A stretch of DNA of 64,000 nt from Micromonospora coriariae (GTDB lineage: Bacteria > Actinomycetota > Actinomycetes > Mycobacteriales > Micromonosporaceae). Shown piece after piece: positions 27,612 to 35,810 of the stretch. The stretch's first letter is position 1. Each line of letters opens with the position of its first letter. The position numbers were made by a program, and so were the translations under genes. The notes beneath the pieces were generated by a model. That model was not told the DNA's origin, searched no databases, and saw nothing but the letters and a program-made list of their open reading frames with translations. The stretch lies in contig NZ_LT607412.1 in assembly GCF_900091455.1 (NCBI RefSeq), positions 1,116,001 through 1,180,000 of the forward strand, given 5' to 3'.

Positions 27612-27627
27612 CCGAACAGGTGTACGA
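27612..27627 (-). promoter_or_regulatory. Candidate LexA (SOS) box upstream of recA
   Basis: CCGAACAGGTGTACGA resembles the actinobacterial SOS box TCGAACN4GTTCGA: CGAAC, four bases, then GTACG with one change. It lies about 130 bases before the recA ATG and about 85 before the GTG at 27528, a normal distance. Confidence 0.5.
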
Positions 27628-27664
27628 CTCGACGAGCGACACGCGGAAGCCCCGAAAAGGCTGC

Positions 27665-27865
27665 TCAGCGTAGTCGCGCGGGCACTCGGTCGGGGTACGC
27701 GGCGCAGACCGCCCGCCACACCACGTGCGTCTGCTCCCCCGACGCCAGCGCCTGCTCGATGGTGCGTCCATCGAGCTCGGACAACACCTGGTCCCGGGCG
27801 ATGCTGGCCGCGTAGCCGGGGCCGAACGCCTCCTCCAGCCGCGCCCAGAAGTCGGTCAGCCGCAC
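27665..27865 (-). CDS. DUF3046 family protein
   Basis: 66 residues: MRLTDFWARLEEAFGPGYAASIARDQVLSELDGRTIEQALASGEQTHVVWRAVCAAY is the DUF3046 family, small soluble actinobacterial proteins usually found just upstream of recA, as here. Function unknown. GTG 27865 begins 4 bases after the stop of the upstream MFS gene, so the two are probably cotranscribed. A recA-linked regulatory role is tempting but unproven. Confidence 0.88.
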   Translation of the reverse strand: MRLTDFWARLEEAFGPGYAASIARDQVLSELDGRTIEQALASGEQTHVVWRAVCAAYPDRVPARLR

Positions 27866-27869
27866 GTGA

Positions 27870-29249
27870 TCAGCCCTCCTCGTCCGGTGCCCCGGTCGGC
27901 ACCGGGCGCAACGCTAGCGCCACCAGGGGCACCGTCGCGACCGCCGCGAGCAGGGTGAGCACCGGATAACCGGCCACCTGCATGACAAACCCGCTGGCCA
28001 TGGCGGCCCCCGCCCCGGCCAGCCCCATGGTCAGGTCGGACAACCCCTGGACGCTCGGCCGCACGCCGGCCGACACCGACTCGGAGAGCAACGTCGAGCC
28101 GGCCACCATCGTCCCGGACCAACCCAGCCCGAGCAGGACCAGCCCCACCGAGAGCCGGGGCGTGTGGTGCCCGGCGGTGCCGGCGACCGCGCAGGCGGCC
28201 AGCAGCAGCCCCACCCCGCCGAGGATCACCACCCGCCGGCCGAGCCGGTCGGTGAGCCAGCCGACCAGCGGGGAGAACGCGTACATGCCGGCGATGTGCA
28301 GGCTCAGCACGATGCCGACCAGCCGCAGCACGTCGGCGTCGGCGTGCGACTCACCGAGCCGGACCGGGGTCATCGACATCACCGCCACCATCACCAGGTG
28401 GCCGACCGCCACCGCCGCGATGCCGAGCCGGGCGGCGGGCCGCCCGCGTACCACCGACCAGGCCACCCGCATTCCGGCGCCGCGCGGCGCGCGCACCTTG
28501 ATCGGCGCGGCGGCCGGCGTCGCACCGCCACCGACCGGGACGTCGTCCGCCCCGGCCGCCACGACAGCCGCCGGCACGTCGGTGGCCGGCGGCGCGTCAG
28601 CGGCCGCGAGACGGCGCGCGGTGAGCAGCGGGTCGGGCCGGAGCAACGTGAGGAGTACGCCGCCAGCCAGCACGAACGCGACCGCGCTGAACGCGAACGG
28701 GCCGGCCAGCGGCGGCAGGCCCCAGCCGGTGGTGACCCGGTCGGCCAGCGCGGCGAAGTTCGGCGCGGCCACCGCGCCGATGGTGGTGGCCCACACGATC
28801 AGGGAGAGCTGCCGGCCCCGACGGGCCGGCTCGGCGAGATCCACCGCCGTGTAGCGGGCCTGGAGGTTCGCGGCGGTGCCTCCGCCGAACAGCAGCATGC
28901 CGAGGAAGAGCAGCGGCACCCAGCGGGTGGCGGCGGCCACCACCACCAGTACGCCGCCGACGGCACCCACCACGTACGCCACCACCAGGCCCGGCCGCCG
29001 GCCGTGCCGCGCCATGATCCGGGTGACCGGGACGGCGAGCAACGCCGCGCCCACCACACCGGCGCTCTGCGCCAGCCCGGCCACCGCGGTGCCGGCGATC
29101 CGGGCGGCGAGCAGCGCACCGACGGCGATGCCGATGGTCACGCCGATGCCGCCGATGATCTGGGTGGTGAAGAGCAGCCGCAGGGTACGCCGCTGGATCG
29201 GCGCGACGTCGGGCCGGACGGTACGTGGCGCGGTCAGGTCGGTGGCCAT
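27870..29249 (-). CDS. MFS transporter
   Basis: 459 residues with about 12 hydrophobic segments in two halves split by a long Ala/Pro-rich cytoplasmic loop (about 205-255). Conserved loop motifs are RIMARHGRRPGLV (after span 2) and GWLTDRLGRRVVILGG (the matching loop in the second half). The family carries drugs, sugars or metabolites; the cargo cannot be read from sequence. ATG 29249 follows a GAGGAG site. It leads the DUF3046 gene by 4 bases. Confidence 0.85.
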   Translation of the reverse strand: MATDLTAPRTVRPDVAPIQRRTLRLLFTTQIIGGIGVTIGIAVGALLAARIAGTAVAGLAQSAGVVGAALLAVPVTRIMARHGRRPGLVVAYVVGAVGGVLVVVAAATRWVPLLFLGMLLFGGGTAANLQARYTAVDLAEPARRGRQLSLIVWATTIGAVAAPNFAALADRVTTGWGLPPLAGPFAFSAVAFVLAGGVLLTLLRPDPLLTARRLAAADAPPATDVPAAVVAAGADDVPVGGGATPAAAPIKVRAPRGAGMRVAWSVVRGRPAARLGIAAVAVGHLVMVAVMSMTPVRLGESHADADVLRLVGIVLSLHIAGMYAFSPLVGWLTDRLGRRVVILGGVGLLLAACAVAGTAGHHTPRLSVGLVLLGLGWSGTMVAGSTLLSESVSAGVRPSVQGLSDLTMGLAGAGAAMASGFVMQVAGYPVLTLLAAVATVPLVALALRPVPTGAPDEEG

Positions 29250-29358
29250 CGGCGCTCCTCAGGACGGGGGTAACCCATCCTCGCGCACCCGTGCTGACCG
29301 GCGGCAGTGGGTTTCGCCACCGGGCGAGCCGGTGCTCGTCCCTCCGGCGTCGCCGGTG

Positions 29359-30063
29359 TCAGCCGGACAGGGCGCGGGCGGCGACGGTGAGGTCGGCGAC
29401 CAGGCCCTCGTACGCCTTGTCCTGATCGTCGGCGCGCAGCACCGCGGACGGGTGGATGGTGGCGAGCAGGCGGGCCTCGGGCGCGTCGGTCACCGTGCCG
29501 GCGCTGTCCACCGGCACCTCTGTGAAGTCCTCCGGATGCTGGGCCGACGCCGGCCAGGGCAGCAGCTCCCCGCGCTGCTTCGTCACCCGGAACGTCGGGC
29601 CGAGCAGCGCCTTCGCGGCGGTGGCGCCCAGCACCACGACGATCTCCGGGTCGAGCCGGGCGAACTCGGCGACCAGCCAGGGCCGGCAGGCGGTGATGTG
29701 CACCCGGTCGGGGGTCTGGTGGATACGGCGCTTGCCGCGCAGTTCGAAGCGGAAGTGCTTCACCGCGTTGGTCAGATAGATCTGCGCGGGGTCGAGCCCG
29801 GCGTCGTCGACGGCCTTGCGCAGCAGCCGCCCGGCGGGACCGACGAAGGGCAGTCCCTTCTGGTCCTCCATGTCGCCGGGTTGTTCGCCGACCAGGACCA
29901 CCCGGGCGCTCTCGTCGCCCCGGCCGAAGACCGTCTGCGTGGCGTCCCGGTACAGCTCGCACCCCTGACAGCCACCCGAGGCGGCGCGCAGTTCGTCGAT
30001 GGTGTCCGCGTCCGGCGGGATGAACCGCTGGGCGCCCGGGGCGCTTCCGGTCTGCTCGGCCAT
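29359..30063 (-). CDS. UdgX-type uracil-DNA glycosylase
   Basis: 234 residues of the UDG superfamily with an iron-sulfur site. GCQGCELY (C32, C35) and a later Cys in ITACRPW are candidate cluster ligands; motif A is GEQPGD, and motif B is HPSAVLR. The KRRIH loop (H115) is the hallmark of UdgX, which forms a covalent bond to the abasic site through that histidine after excising uracil. It thus differs from ordinary family 4 enzymes. ATG 30063. It is a single gene lying beside the MFS gene; no operon partner is visible. Confidence 0.85.
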   Translation of the reverse strand: MAEQTGSAPGAQRFIPPDADTIDELRAASGGCQGCELYRDATQTVFGRGDESARVVLVGEQPGDMEDQKGLPFVGPAGRLLRKAVDDAGLDPAQIYLTNAVKHFRFELRGKRRIHQTPDRVHITACRPWLVAEFARLDPEIVVVLGATAAKALLGPTFRVTKQRGELLPWPASAQHPEDFTEVPVDSAGTVTDAPEARLLATIHPSAVLRADDQDKAYEGLVADLTVAARALSG

Positions 30064-30141
30064 GCCGACTGTTATATACCCGTTCGCCGCCCGACGCCGG
30101 GTACGCCGTGCCTGGGCGCCGGCACCCTCGGCCGCGCCGCG

Positions 30142-30261
30142 TCAGTATCCGTTGCCGCCGCCATCACCACCGGACGCGATCGCGATCAGCACGATGATGA
30201 TGATGATGACCACCACCGCCACCGCGATCCAGAGCCCCTTGCGCGAGCCACCTGAAGCCAT
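30142..30261 (-). CDS. Small single-span membrane peptide
   Basis: 39 residues: a short basic head (MASGGSRKGLW), one membrane helix (IAVAVVVIIIIIVLIAIA) and a Gly-rich outer tail ending GGDGGGNGY. The poly-Ile run is coded by an (ATC)n microsatellite on this strand. ATG 30261 has a GGAGG site 8 bases upstream, which makes this a likely real gene despite its size. Function unknown; it could be a stress-related or complex-associated micropeptide. Confidence 0.6.
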   Translation of the reverse strand: MASGGSRKGLWIAVAVVVIIIIIVLIAIASGGDGGGNGY

Positions 30262-30374
30262 GTCATCCACCTCCGGCGGCCCGCATACCCACCCCAACCG
30301 TTGCGAATCGTCTCGATAGTGCCCTTTCTGCCCCAGGTAACCGGGGCCGGGCCTGGCGGGCCAACTCCGATGCG

Positions 30375-31715
30375 TCAGGTGGAGAAGCCCGGTGGTGGGG
30401 TGGGATGAGCGGCGCGAGCCAGGGCGGCGGCCAGCGGGACCAGGTCCGAAATGGTGAGAGGGCTGACGGTGATGCGCAGGGCGGGCGGGGCGGCGATCCG
30501 GTAGAGGGCTCCGGGCGCCACCGACCAGCCGGCGTCGCGCAGTGCGGTGACCGCGCTGGTCTCGTCCGCCACCGGCAGCCAGACGTTGATGCCGCTGCGG
30601 CCGTGCGCGGCCAGGCCGTGCTCCGCCAGCGCGGCCAGCAACCCCTCGCGCCGCCGCTCGTAACTCTCCGCCGCCCGCTCTACCACCTCGCCGACCGCCG
30701 GATCGCCCCACAGCGCGAGCACCAGCCGCTGGAGCACTGTGGAGACCCAGCCGGCGCCGACCCGCGTCCGGCCGGTCACCCGGGCCACCGTGGTCTCGTC
30801 GCCGGTCAGCACGGCCAGCCGCAGGTCCGGGCCGAAGGGTTTGCTCACCGAGCGGAGGAAGGCCCAGCTCGCGGTCGCGCCGGCCAGCGGGTGCAGCGGT
30901 ACGCGGGCCAGCTCGGCGGCGTGGTCGTCCTCGATCAGCAGCAGGTCGCGCCGGCCGGCGAGCAACGCCCGGAGCGCCTCGGCCCGGGTGGCGGAGACGG
31001 CCGCGCCGGTCGGGTTCTGCGCCCGGCTGGTGACGACCAGCGCCCGCGCGCCGGCGGCCAAGGCTGCCGCCACCCCGGCCACCAGCGGCCCTTCGTCGTC
31101 CAGCGGTACGCCGATCGGGCGCAGCCCCAGCGCGGCGACCAGGTCGAGCAGGTTGGCCCAGCCGGGATCCTCCACCGCGACCGCGTCGCCGGGCCGCAGG
31201 TGGGCGCCGAGCAGCCGCTCGATGCCGTCCAGCGCGCCACCGGTGAGCGTGAGCTCCCCGGCCGGCACACCGTCGGCGCTCAGCCGGGCGCGGGCCGCCG
31301 CGGCCAGCTCGGGCAGCACGCCGGCGTCGGAGTAGCCGACCGGCGGGCCGGTTTCCGTGGCGAGCGCCGCCAGGTGCGGGCCGAGGGCGGGCAACAGTCG
31401 GGGATCGGGCTCACCCCGGGACAGGTCACGGGCCCCGGGCAACGGCGCCGGACGCAGCGCCGAGCGCCTGGCGGCCACCGGCGGGCGGGGACGGACCCGG
31501 GTGCCGTGCCGACCGGCGGTGGCGAGCAGGCCGCGCTGGCGCAGCTCCTGGTAGGCGCGGGCGACAGTGGCCGGGCTGACGCCCAGCTCGGCGGCGAGCA
31601 CCCGGACCGGCGGCAGGGCGGCACCGGGCGGCAGGCCCCCCGTACGGATGCCCGACTCGATGCTGGCCGAAATCGCGACGGCCGTCGCCCCGGCGAACTG
31701 ATAGCGTGCTGACAC
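30375..31715 (-). CDS. MocR-type GntR regulator with aminotransferase domain
   Basis: 446 residues. N-terminal winged helix of GntR type (about 10-75: IESGIRTGGLPPGAALPPVRVLAAELGVSPATVARAYQELRQRGLL) fused to a fold-type I PLP aminotransferase-like domain (about 95-440) with SRAQNPTGAAVS and the probable PLP-lysine in LRSVSKPFGPDLRLA. MocR/PdxR proteins sense PLP or pyridoxal and often control vitamin B6 genes. GTG 31715 is nearly leaderless from a TACAAT -10. It is divergent from a flavin-oxidase/GNAT fusion that is probably its target. Confidence 0.9.
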   Translation of the reverse strand: MSARYQFAGATAVAISASIESGIRTGGLPPGAALPPVRVLAAELGVSPATVARAYQELRQRGLLATAGRHGTRVRPRPPVAARRSALRPAPLPGARDLSRGEPDPRLLPALGPHLAALATETGPPVGYSDAGVLPELAAAARARLSADGVPAGELTLTGGALDGIERLLGAHLRPGDAVAVEDPGWANLLDLVAALGLRPIGVPLDDEGPLVAGVAAALAAGARALVVTSRAQNPTGAAVSATRAEALRALLAGRRDLLLIEDDHAAELARVPLHPLAGATASWAFLRSVSKPFGPDLRLAVLTGDETTVARVTGRTRVGAGWVSTVLQRLVLALWGDPAVGEVVERAAESYERRREGLLAALAEHGLAAHGRSGINVWLPVADETSAVTALRDAGWSVAPGALYRIAAPPALRITVSPLTISDLVPLAAALARAAHPTPPPGFST

Positions 31716-31724
31716 AAATAAGAG

Positions 31725-31739
31725 ATTGTACTAGAACAA
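31725..31739. promoter_or_regulatory. Inverted repeat overlapping the MocR promoter
   Basis: TTGTACTAGAACAA (31726-31739) is a 14-bp inverted repeat with one mismatch in the 34-base gap between the MocR gene and the divergent oxidase/GNAT gene. On the minus strand it overlaps a TACAAT -10 element (31730-31725), so bound regulator would block its own promoter. Confidence 0.5.
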
Positions 31740-31749
31740 AGGGGCGAGC

Positions 31750-32991
31750 ATGTACCCACCCACCGCCCGTACCATCCCGAGCCGTTCCCGGGACCGGATG
31801 AGCTACGACCGGGCCGCCGCGCACGCCGTGCTCGACGAGGCGTACCACTGCGCGCTCGGGTTCACCGTCGACGGCCAGCCGCGGGTGCTGCCCACCCTGC
31901 ACGTACGCATCGGCGACACGCTCTACCTGCACGGCTCAACCGGCAGCCGGCCACTGCTCGCCGCCCGCGGCGACGGACTGCCGGTCTGCGTCACGGTGAC
32001 CCTGCTCGACGGGCTGGTCTACGCCCGTTCCCAGTTCCACCACAGCGCCAACTACCGCTCGGTGGTCGCGCTGGGCACCGCCCGGCTGGTCACCGACGAG
32101 CGGGAGAAGAGCGCCATGCTCACCGCCCTGGTGGAGAAGGTGGGCGCGGGACGCAGCGCGGACAGCCGCCCGCCCAACCGGCGGGAGCTGGCCGAGACCG
32201 CCGTGCTGGCGCTGCCACTGCACGAGGTGTCGGTCCGGTCCCGCACCGGTGGGGTGCGCGAGGACGAGGACGACCTGCACCTGCCGCACTGGGCCGGCGT
32301 GCTGCCGCTGCGGCTCACCGCCGGGCTGCCGGAATCCGCCGCCGGGGTCGCCGCGCCGCTGCCGGCGTACCTGCGGGCGGCCCGCACGCCCTGGCACGAC
32401 CCCGCTCCGATGGCCGGCGAGCACGTCCGGCTGGAGCCGCTGGACCTGGCACACGCCGACGAGCTGCACACCGCCACCGCCGACGCGGAGGTCTGGCGGC
32501 ACCTCGGCGTCACGCTGCCGACCACGCCGGCCGGGACCGCCGAGGTGATCGCCGCCGCGCTCGCCGCCCAGCACCGCGGCGAGCGGGTGGCCTGGGTGCA
32601 GCGCTGCGCGGCGACCGGGGCGGTGGTCGGCACCACCTCCTACTACGACATCGACCCGGAGCGGCGGTCGGTGGCGATCGGGCACACCTTTCTCGGCCGG
32701 GCGTGGTGGCGTACCGGGATCAACACCGAGGCCAAGCTGCTGCTGCTCAGCCGGGCCTTCGACGAGCTGGGCGCGGTGCGGGTGGCCTGGCACACCGACA
32801 TCCGCAACGAACGCTCACAGGCGGCCATCGAGCGGCTCGGCGCCACCCGGGAGGGCGTGCTGCGGATGCACCGGCAGCGTCCGGACGGCTCCTGGCGGGA
32901 CACCGTGCAGTACGCGATGACCGTCGACGAGTGGCCGAACGCACAGGTCAGGCTGCGGGAAAGGCTTCACCGGACGGCACCCGTGGCGTGA
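31750..32991 (+). CDS. PNPOx-like flavin oxidase / GNAT acetyltransferase fusion
   Basis: 413 residues. Residues 15-170 are a split-barrel PNPOx-like domain (YHCALGFTVDGQPRVLPTLHVRIGDTLYLHGSTGSR, SAMLTALVEKVGAGRS), a flavin-binding fold. Residues about 225-400 are a GNAT domain (VRLEPLDLAHADELHTATAD, IGHTFLGRAWWRTGINTEAKLLLLSRAFDELGAVRVAWHTDIRNERSQAAIERLGATREGVLR). The two activities may act on one small molecule. ATG 31750 follows AAAGGGGC. It is divergent from the MocR regulator and overlaps the next gene by one base. Confidence 0.88.
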   Translation: MYPPTARTIPSRSRDRMSYDRAAAHAVLDEAYHCALGFTVDGQPRVLPTLHVRIGDTLYLHGSTGSRPLLAARGDGLPVCVTVTLLDGLVYARSQFHHSANYRSVVALGTARLVTDEREKSAMLTALVEKVGAGRSADSRPPNRRELAETAVLALPLHEVSVRSRTGGVREDEDDLHLPHWAGVLPLRLTAGLPESAAGVAAPLPAYLRAARTPWHDPAPMAGEHVRLEPLDLAHADELHTATADAEVWRHLGVTLPTTPAGTAEVIAAALAAQHRGERVAWVQRCAATGAVVGTTSYYDIDPERRSVAIGHTFLGRAWWRTGINTEAKLLLLSRAFDELGAVRVAWHTDIRNERSQAAIERLGATREGVLRMHRQRPDGSWRDTVQYAMTVDEWPNAQVRLRERLHRTAPVA

Positions 32992-33659
32992 TGATGGCGG
33001 GCGTGCTGGGGATCACCGACATCTGGACGTACGTGCTGGGCACCGTGGCCATCATCCTGCTGCCCGGGCCGAACTCACTCTTCGTGCTCTCCACCGCCGC
33101 CAAGCGGGGAGTGGCGGCCGGTTACCGGGCGGCGGGCGGGGTGTTCGTCGGCGACGGGGTGCTGATGTTCCTGTCCGCCGCCGGGGTGGCGTCGGTGCTC
33201 AAGGCGTACCCACCGCTGTTCCTGGTGATCAAGTACGCCGGTGCCGCGTACCTCGGTTATGTCGGGGTGACCATGCTGCGCGGCGCCTGGCGGCGCTGGC
33301 GCGACCGCAACGACCCGAGCACGCCGCGGCTCATCGACGCCGCGGAGCCGGCGGCGATGCGCAGCCCGTTCCGCAAGGCGCTGGTGATCAGCCTGCTGAA
33401 CCCGAAGGCGATCCTGTTCTTCATCTCGTTCTTCATCCAGTTCGTCGACCCCGGCTACGCCTGGCCGGCGCTGTCGTTCCTGCTCCTCGGACTGATCGCC
33501 CAGGTGACCAGCGCGATCTACCTGACCGCACTGATCTTCGCGGGCACCTTCCTGGCCACGCAGTTCCGCCAGCGCCGCAGGCTCGCCGCCGGCGGCACCA
33601 CCGCCGTCGCCGCGCTCTTTCTCGCCTTCAGCCTCAAACTGGCCACCGCCTCGGTGTAA
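32991..33659 (+). CDS. LysE/RhtB-family amino acid exporter
   Basis: 222 residues, six predicted membrane spans. The family signature GPNSLFVLSTAAKRGVAAGYRAAGGVFVGD is present, along with the NPKAILFFISFFIQFV segment. Members export amino acids or derivatives. ATG 32991 overlaps the stop of the oxidase/GNAT gene (TGATG); 32994 is an alternative. The pairing suggests that the upstream fusion modifies a compound this carrier exports. Confidence 0.88.
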   Translation: MMAGVLGITDIWTYVLGTVAIILLPGPNSLFVLSTAAKRGVAAGYRAAGGVFVGDGVLMFLSAAGVASVLKAYPPLFLVIKYAGAAYLGYVGVTMLRGAWRRWRDRNDPSTPRLIDAAEPAAMRSPFRKALVISLLNPKAILFFISFFIQFVDPGYAWPALSFLLLGLIAQVTSAIYLTALIFAGTFLATQFRQRRRLAAGGTTAVAALFLAFSLKLATASV

Positions 33660-33660
33660 G

Positions 33661-33710
33661 GAGGGGCCCCCTGTTAACGCCTGCGGTAGAGGAGGGGGCC
33701 CCTGTTAACA
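33661..33710. repeat. GGGGCCCC/GTTAAC intergenic repeat pair
   Basis: Two tandem copies of a unit GAGGGGCCCCCTGTTAAC (33661-33678) and GAGGGGGCCCCTGTTAAC (33692-33709), separated by 13 bases (GCCTGCGGTAGAG). Each contains a self-complementary GGGGCCCC-like and a GTTAAC palindrome. It starts one base after the LysE stop and precedes a convergent gene's stop. I recall similar units between genes in Micromonosporaceae, but cannot check here. Confidence 0.7.
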
Positions 33711-33732
33711 GCGTTGAGGGGCACAGGCCACG

Positions 33733-34662
33733 TCAGGTGCCGTCACCGCCGCCACCGCCCCCACCGACTCCGGCGGCGCCGGCGGTGCCGCCGAGGCCGT
33801 AGCCGGGATGGACCGGCTCGTCGGGGTGGCGGCTGACGTGGGCGGACTCGTTGAGCTGCGCGGACCAGTCGGCGTGTGCCGCCGCCATGGCGTGCCGGTT
33901 GATCGCCTGGCGCAGCCAGCCGTCCACCGTGGCGATCCAGTCCCGCCGGTCGGCGCCCGCGTGCCAGATCCGGAACCGGCTGATGCTCTGGTGGGTGATT
34001 CCGGCCAACGCCAGCCGGCGGTCCATCCAGAAGATCACCTCCAGGCCCGCCGAGTTGGTCACGAAGATCACCTCCAGCTCGGTGACCGGGCCGGCGTAGA
34101 GCGGCGCCACCCAGTAGCCCCACCGCTGGTGCAGCGGCAGGGTGTGCTCCACCCCCGGCAGCCCACCCTCCTGCAGCCCGGCCTGACGGATCATGAAACC
34201 CAACGTCTCCAGGGCCGCCAGCACGTGCTGCTGAGTGGGGATCGGGTGCACGAAGACCGGCACCATGGCCCCCTGATCCAGCTCCGGGTCGACGGAGACC
34301 TCGGTACGCAGCCCCATCCGCAGGCTCAGCAACGGCACCCCGCCGAAGATGGTCACCGGGGTCTCCCACGGCAGCGGCAGTGCGAAGTCGACCGCCCGCC
34401 GCCGGCCAGCCGGTACGACGAACCGGCCGGCGATCGGCAGCTGAAAGAACTGCACCAGGCGCCGGGCGGCGGCCGGATCATCCGGCTCGACCGTGGTGAC
34501 CAGGCCGAGCCGGATGTGCCGCACCAGTACGTCGTCCGGCCCGGCCGCCAGCGTCACTCGCCCCGGCAGGCGCAGGCCCGGACGCGTACTCGGGTTGGAA
34601 AGTGTGGTCCGCACGGACAGCCCGGTCCAGCCGGACTCCCGGGACACCCCGGTCAGCCGCAC
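33733..34662 (-). CDS. Spo0M-like sporulation-control protein
   Basis: 309 residues of arrestin-like Spo0M type: TLSNPSTRPGLRLPGRVTLAAG, VEPDDPAAARRLVQFFQLPIAGRFVVPAGRRRAVDFALPLPWETPVT, LRMGLRTEVSVDPELDQG. A Gly-rich tail (GLGGTAGAAGVGGGGGGGDGT) follows a helical C-terminus. Spo0M proteins influence sporulation in bacilli and are common in actinomycetes with unknown role. Start GTG 34662; a longer reading is not available. It is convergent with the exporter gene across the repeat. Confidence 0.75.
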   Translation of the reverse strand: MRLTGVSRESGWTGLSVRTTLSNPSTRPGLRLPGRVTLAAGPDDVLVRHIRLGLVTTVEPDDPAAARRLVQFFQLPIAGRFVVPAGRRRAVDFALPLPWETPVTIFGGVPLLSLRMGLRTEVSVDPELDQGAMVPVFVHPIPTQQHVLAALETLGFMIRQAGLQEGGLPGVEHTLPLHQRWGYWVAPLYAGPVTELEVIFVTNSAGLEVIFWMDRRLALAGITHQSISRFRIWHAGADRRDWIATVDGWLRQAINRHAMAAAHADWSAQLNESAHVSRHPDEPVHPGYGLGGTAGAAGVGGGGGGGDGT

Positions 34663-34745
34663 CGCGCGCCCCCTTCTCGGGAAGGGACCCTGCTGGTCCG
34701 CACCAGCCGCGCCTACCCGGTCGAGGTCACCTCAAGCCCGCCGGT

Positions 34746-35810
34746 TCATCGCAACCGCCGGCCGCGCGGCACCGTGTCGGTCTCGTCGTCGAACTCGCCG
34801 ATGACCTCCTCCAGCAGGTCCTCCAGAGCGACGAAACCGATCGGCCGGGCCGGGCCACCGCCGTTGCGCACCAGCGCGAGCTGGGACTGCCGCGCCCGCA
34901 TCGCGGCCACCGCCTCGGTGACCGAGGACGTCGCGGGCAGCGTGAACGCGGATGTCATCAACTCACCGGCGGTGGCGACGCGACCTGTGGTGACCACCCG
35001 CACCGCCTCCCGCACGTGCACCAGGCCGCAGACGTCGCCCGCCGCGTCCAGCACCGCCAACCGGGACCGGCCGCTGTCCCGGCTGACCTGCTCGATCCGC
35101 TCGGCCGGGTCGTCCCGGCGGACGGTGACCATGGTGGCGAACGGCTCCATCACCTGCGCCACCGACGTGCCCTGCAACTCCAGCATGCTGGTGAGCAGCT
35201 GGTGCTGCTCGGCGCCGAGCAGCCCATGCTCGCGGGACTGCTCCAGCAGCATCCGCAGCTCGTCCGGGCCGTGCACCTGGGCCAGCTGATCCTGCTGGTT
35301 GACCCCGACCATCCGCAGGATCGCGTTGGCCAGCGCGTTGAGCGCGGAGAGCACCGGCCGGGCCACCCGGGCGAAGGCACGGAACGGCAGCGCGAGCAGT
35401 GTCGCCGAGCGCTCCGCGTCGGTGATCGCCCACGACTTCGGCGCCATCTCCCCCACCACCAGGTGCAGGAAGGTGACCAACCCGAGGGCGAAGATCAGGG
35501 CGATCAGGTGGCTGGCCGCGTCCGGCAGCCCCACCGCGTGCAGCAGCGGGCTGAGCAGGTGCTCGATCGCCGGCTCAGCCAGCGCACCGAGGCCAAGGGT
35601 GCACAGGGTGATGCCGAGCTGCGCGCCGGCCAGCATCAGCGACAACTCGCGGACGCCGTCCAGCGCGGCCCGAGCCGCTCGGCCACCGCTGGCCGCCGCC
35701 TGTTCCAGGCGGTACCGCTTGCTGGCCACCAGGGCGAACTCGGCGGCCACGAAGAACCCGTTCAGCGCCAGCAGGATCCCCGAGCTGAACAGCGCGATCC
35801 CCGGACTCAT
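34746..35810 (-). CDS. CNNM/CorC-type membrane protein with CBS pair (short)
   Basis: 354 residues. An N-terminal CNNM transmembrane domain (ALNGFFVAAEFALVASKRYRLEQAA, MLAGAQLGITLCTLGLGALAEPAIE, LHLVVGEMAPKSWAIT) is followed by a CBS-domain pair (VMEPFATMVTVRRDDPAERI, LMTSAFTLPATSSVTEAVAAM) and a short tail; the CorC_HlyC transporter-associated domain is missing, unlike the next gene. The family is linked to divalent-cation (Mg/Co) handling. The start overlaps the partner's stop by 4 bases (ATGA). Confidence 0.85.
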   Translation of the reverse strand: MSPGIALFSSGILLALNGFFVAAEFALVASKRYRLEQAAASGGRAARAALDGVRELSLMLAGAQLGITLCTLGLGALAEPAIEHLLSPLLHAVGLPDAASHLIALIFALGLVTFLHLVVGEMAPKSWAITDAERSATLLALPFRAFARVARPVLSALNALANAILRMVGVNQQDQLAQVHGPDELRMLLEQSREHGLLGAEQHQLLTSMLELQGTSVAQVMEPFATMVTVRRDDPAERIEQVSRDSGRSRLAVLDAAGDVCGLVHVREAVRVVTTGRVATAGELMTSAFTLPATSSVTEAVAAMRARQSQLALVRNGGGPARPIGFVALEDLLEEVIGEFDDETDTVPRGRRLR

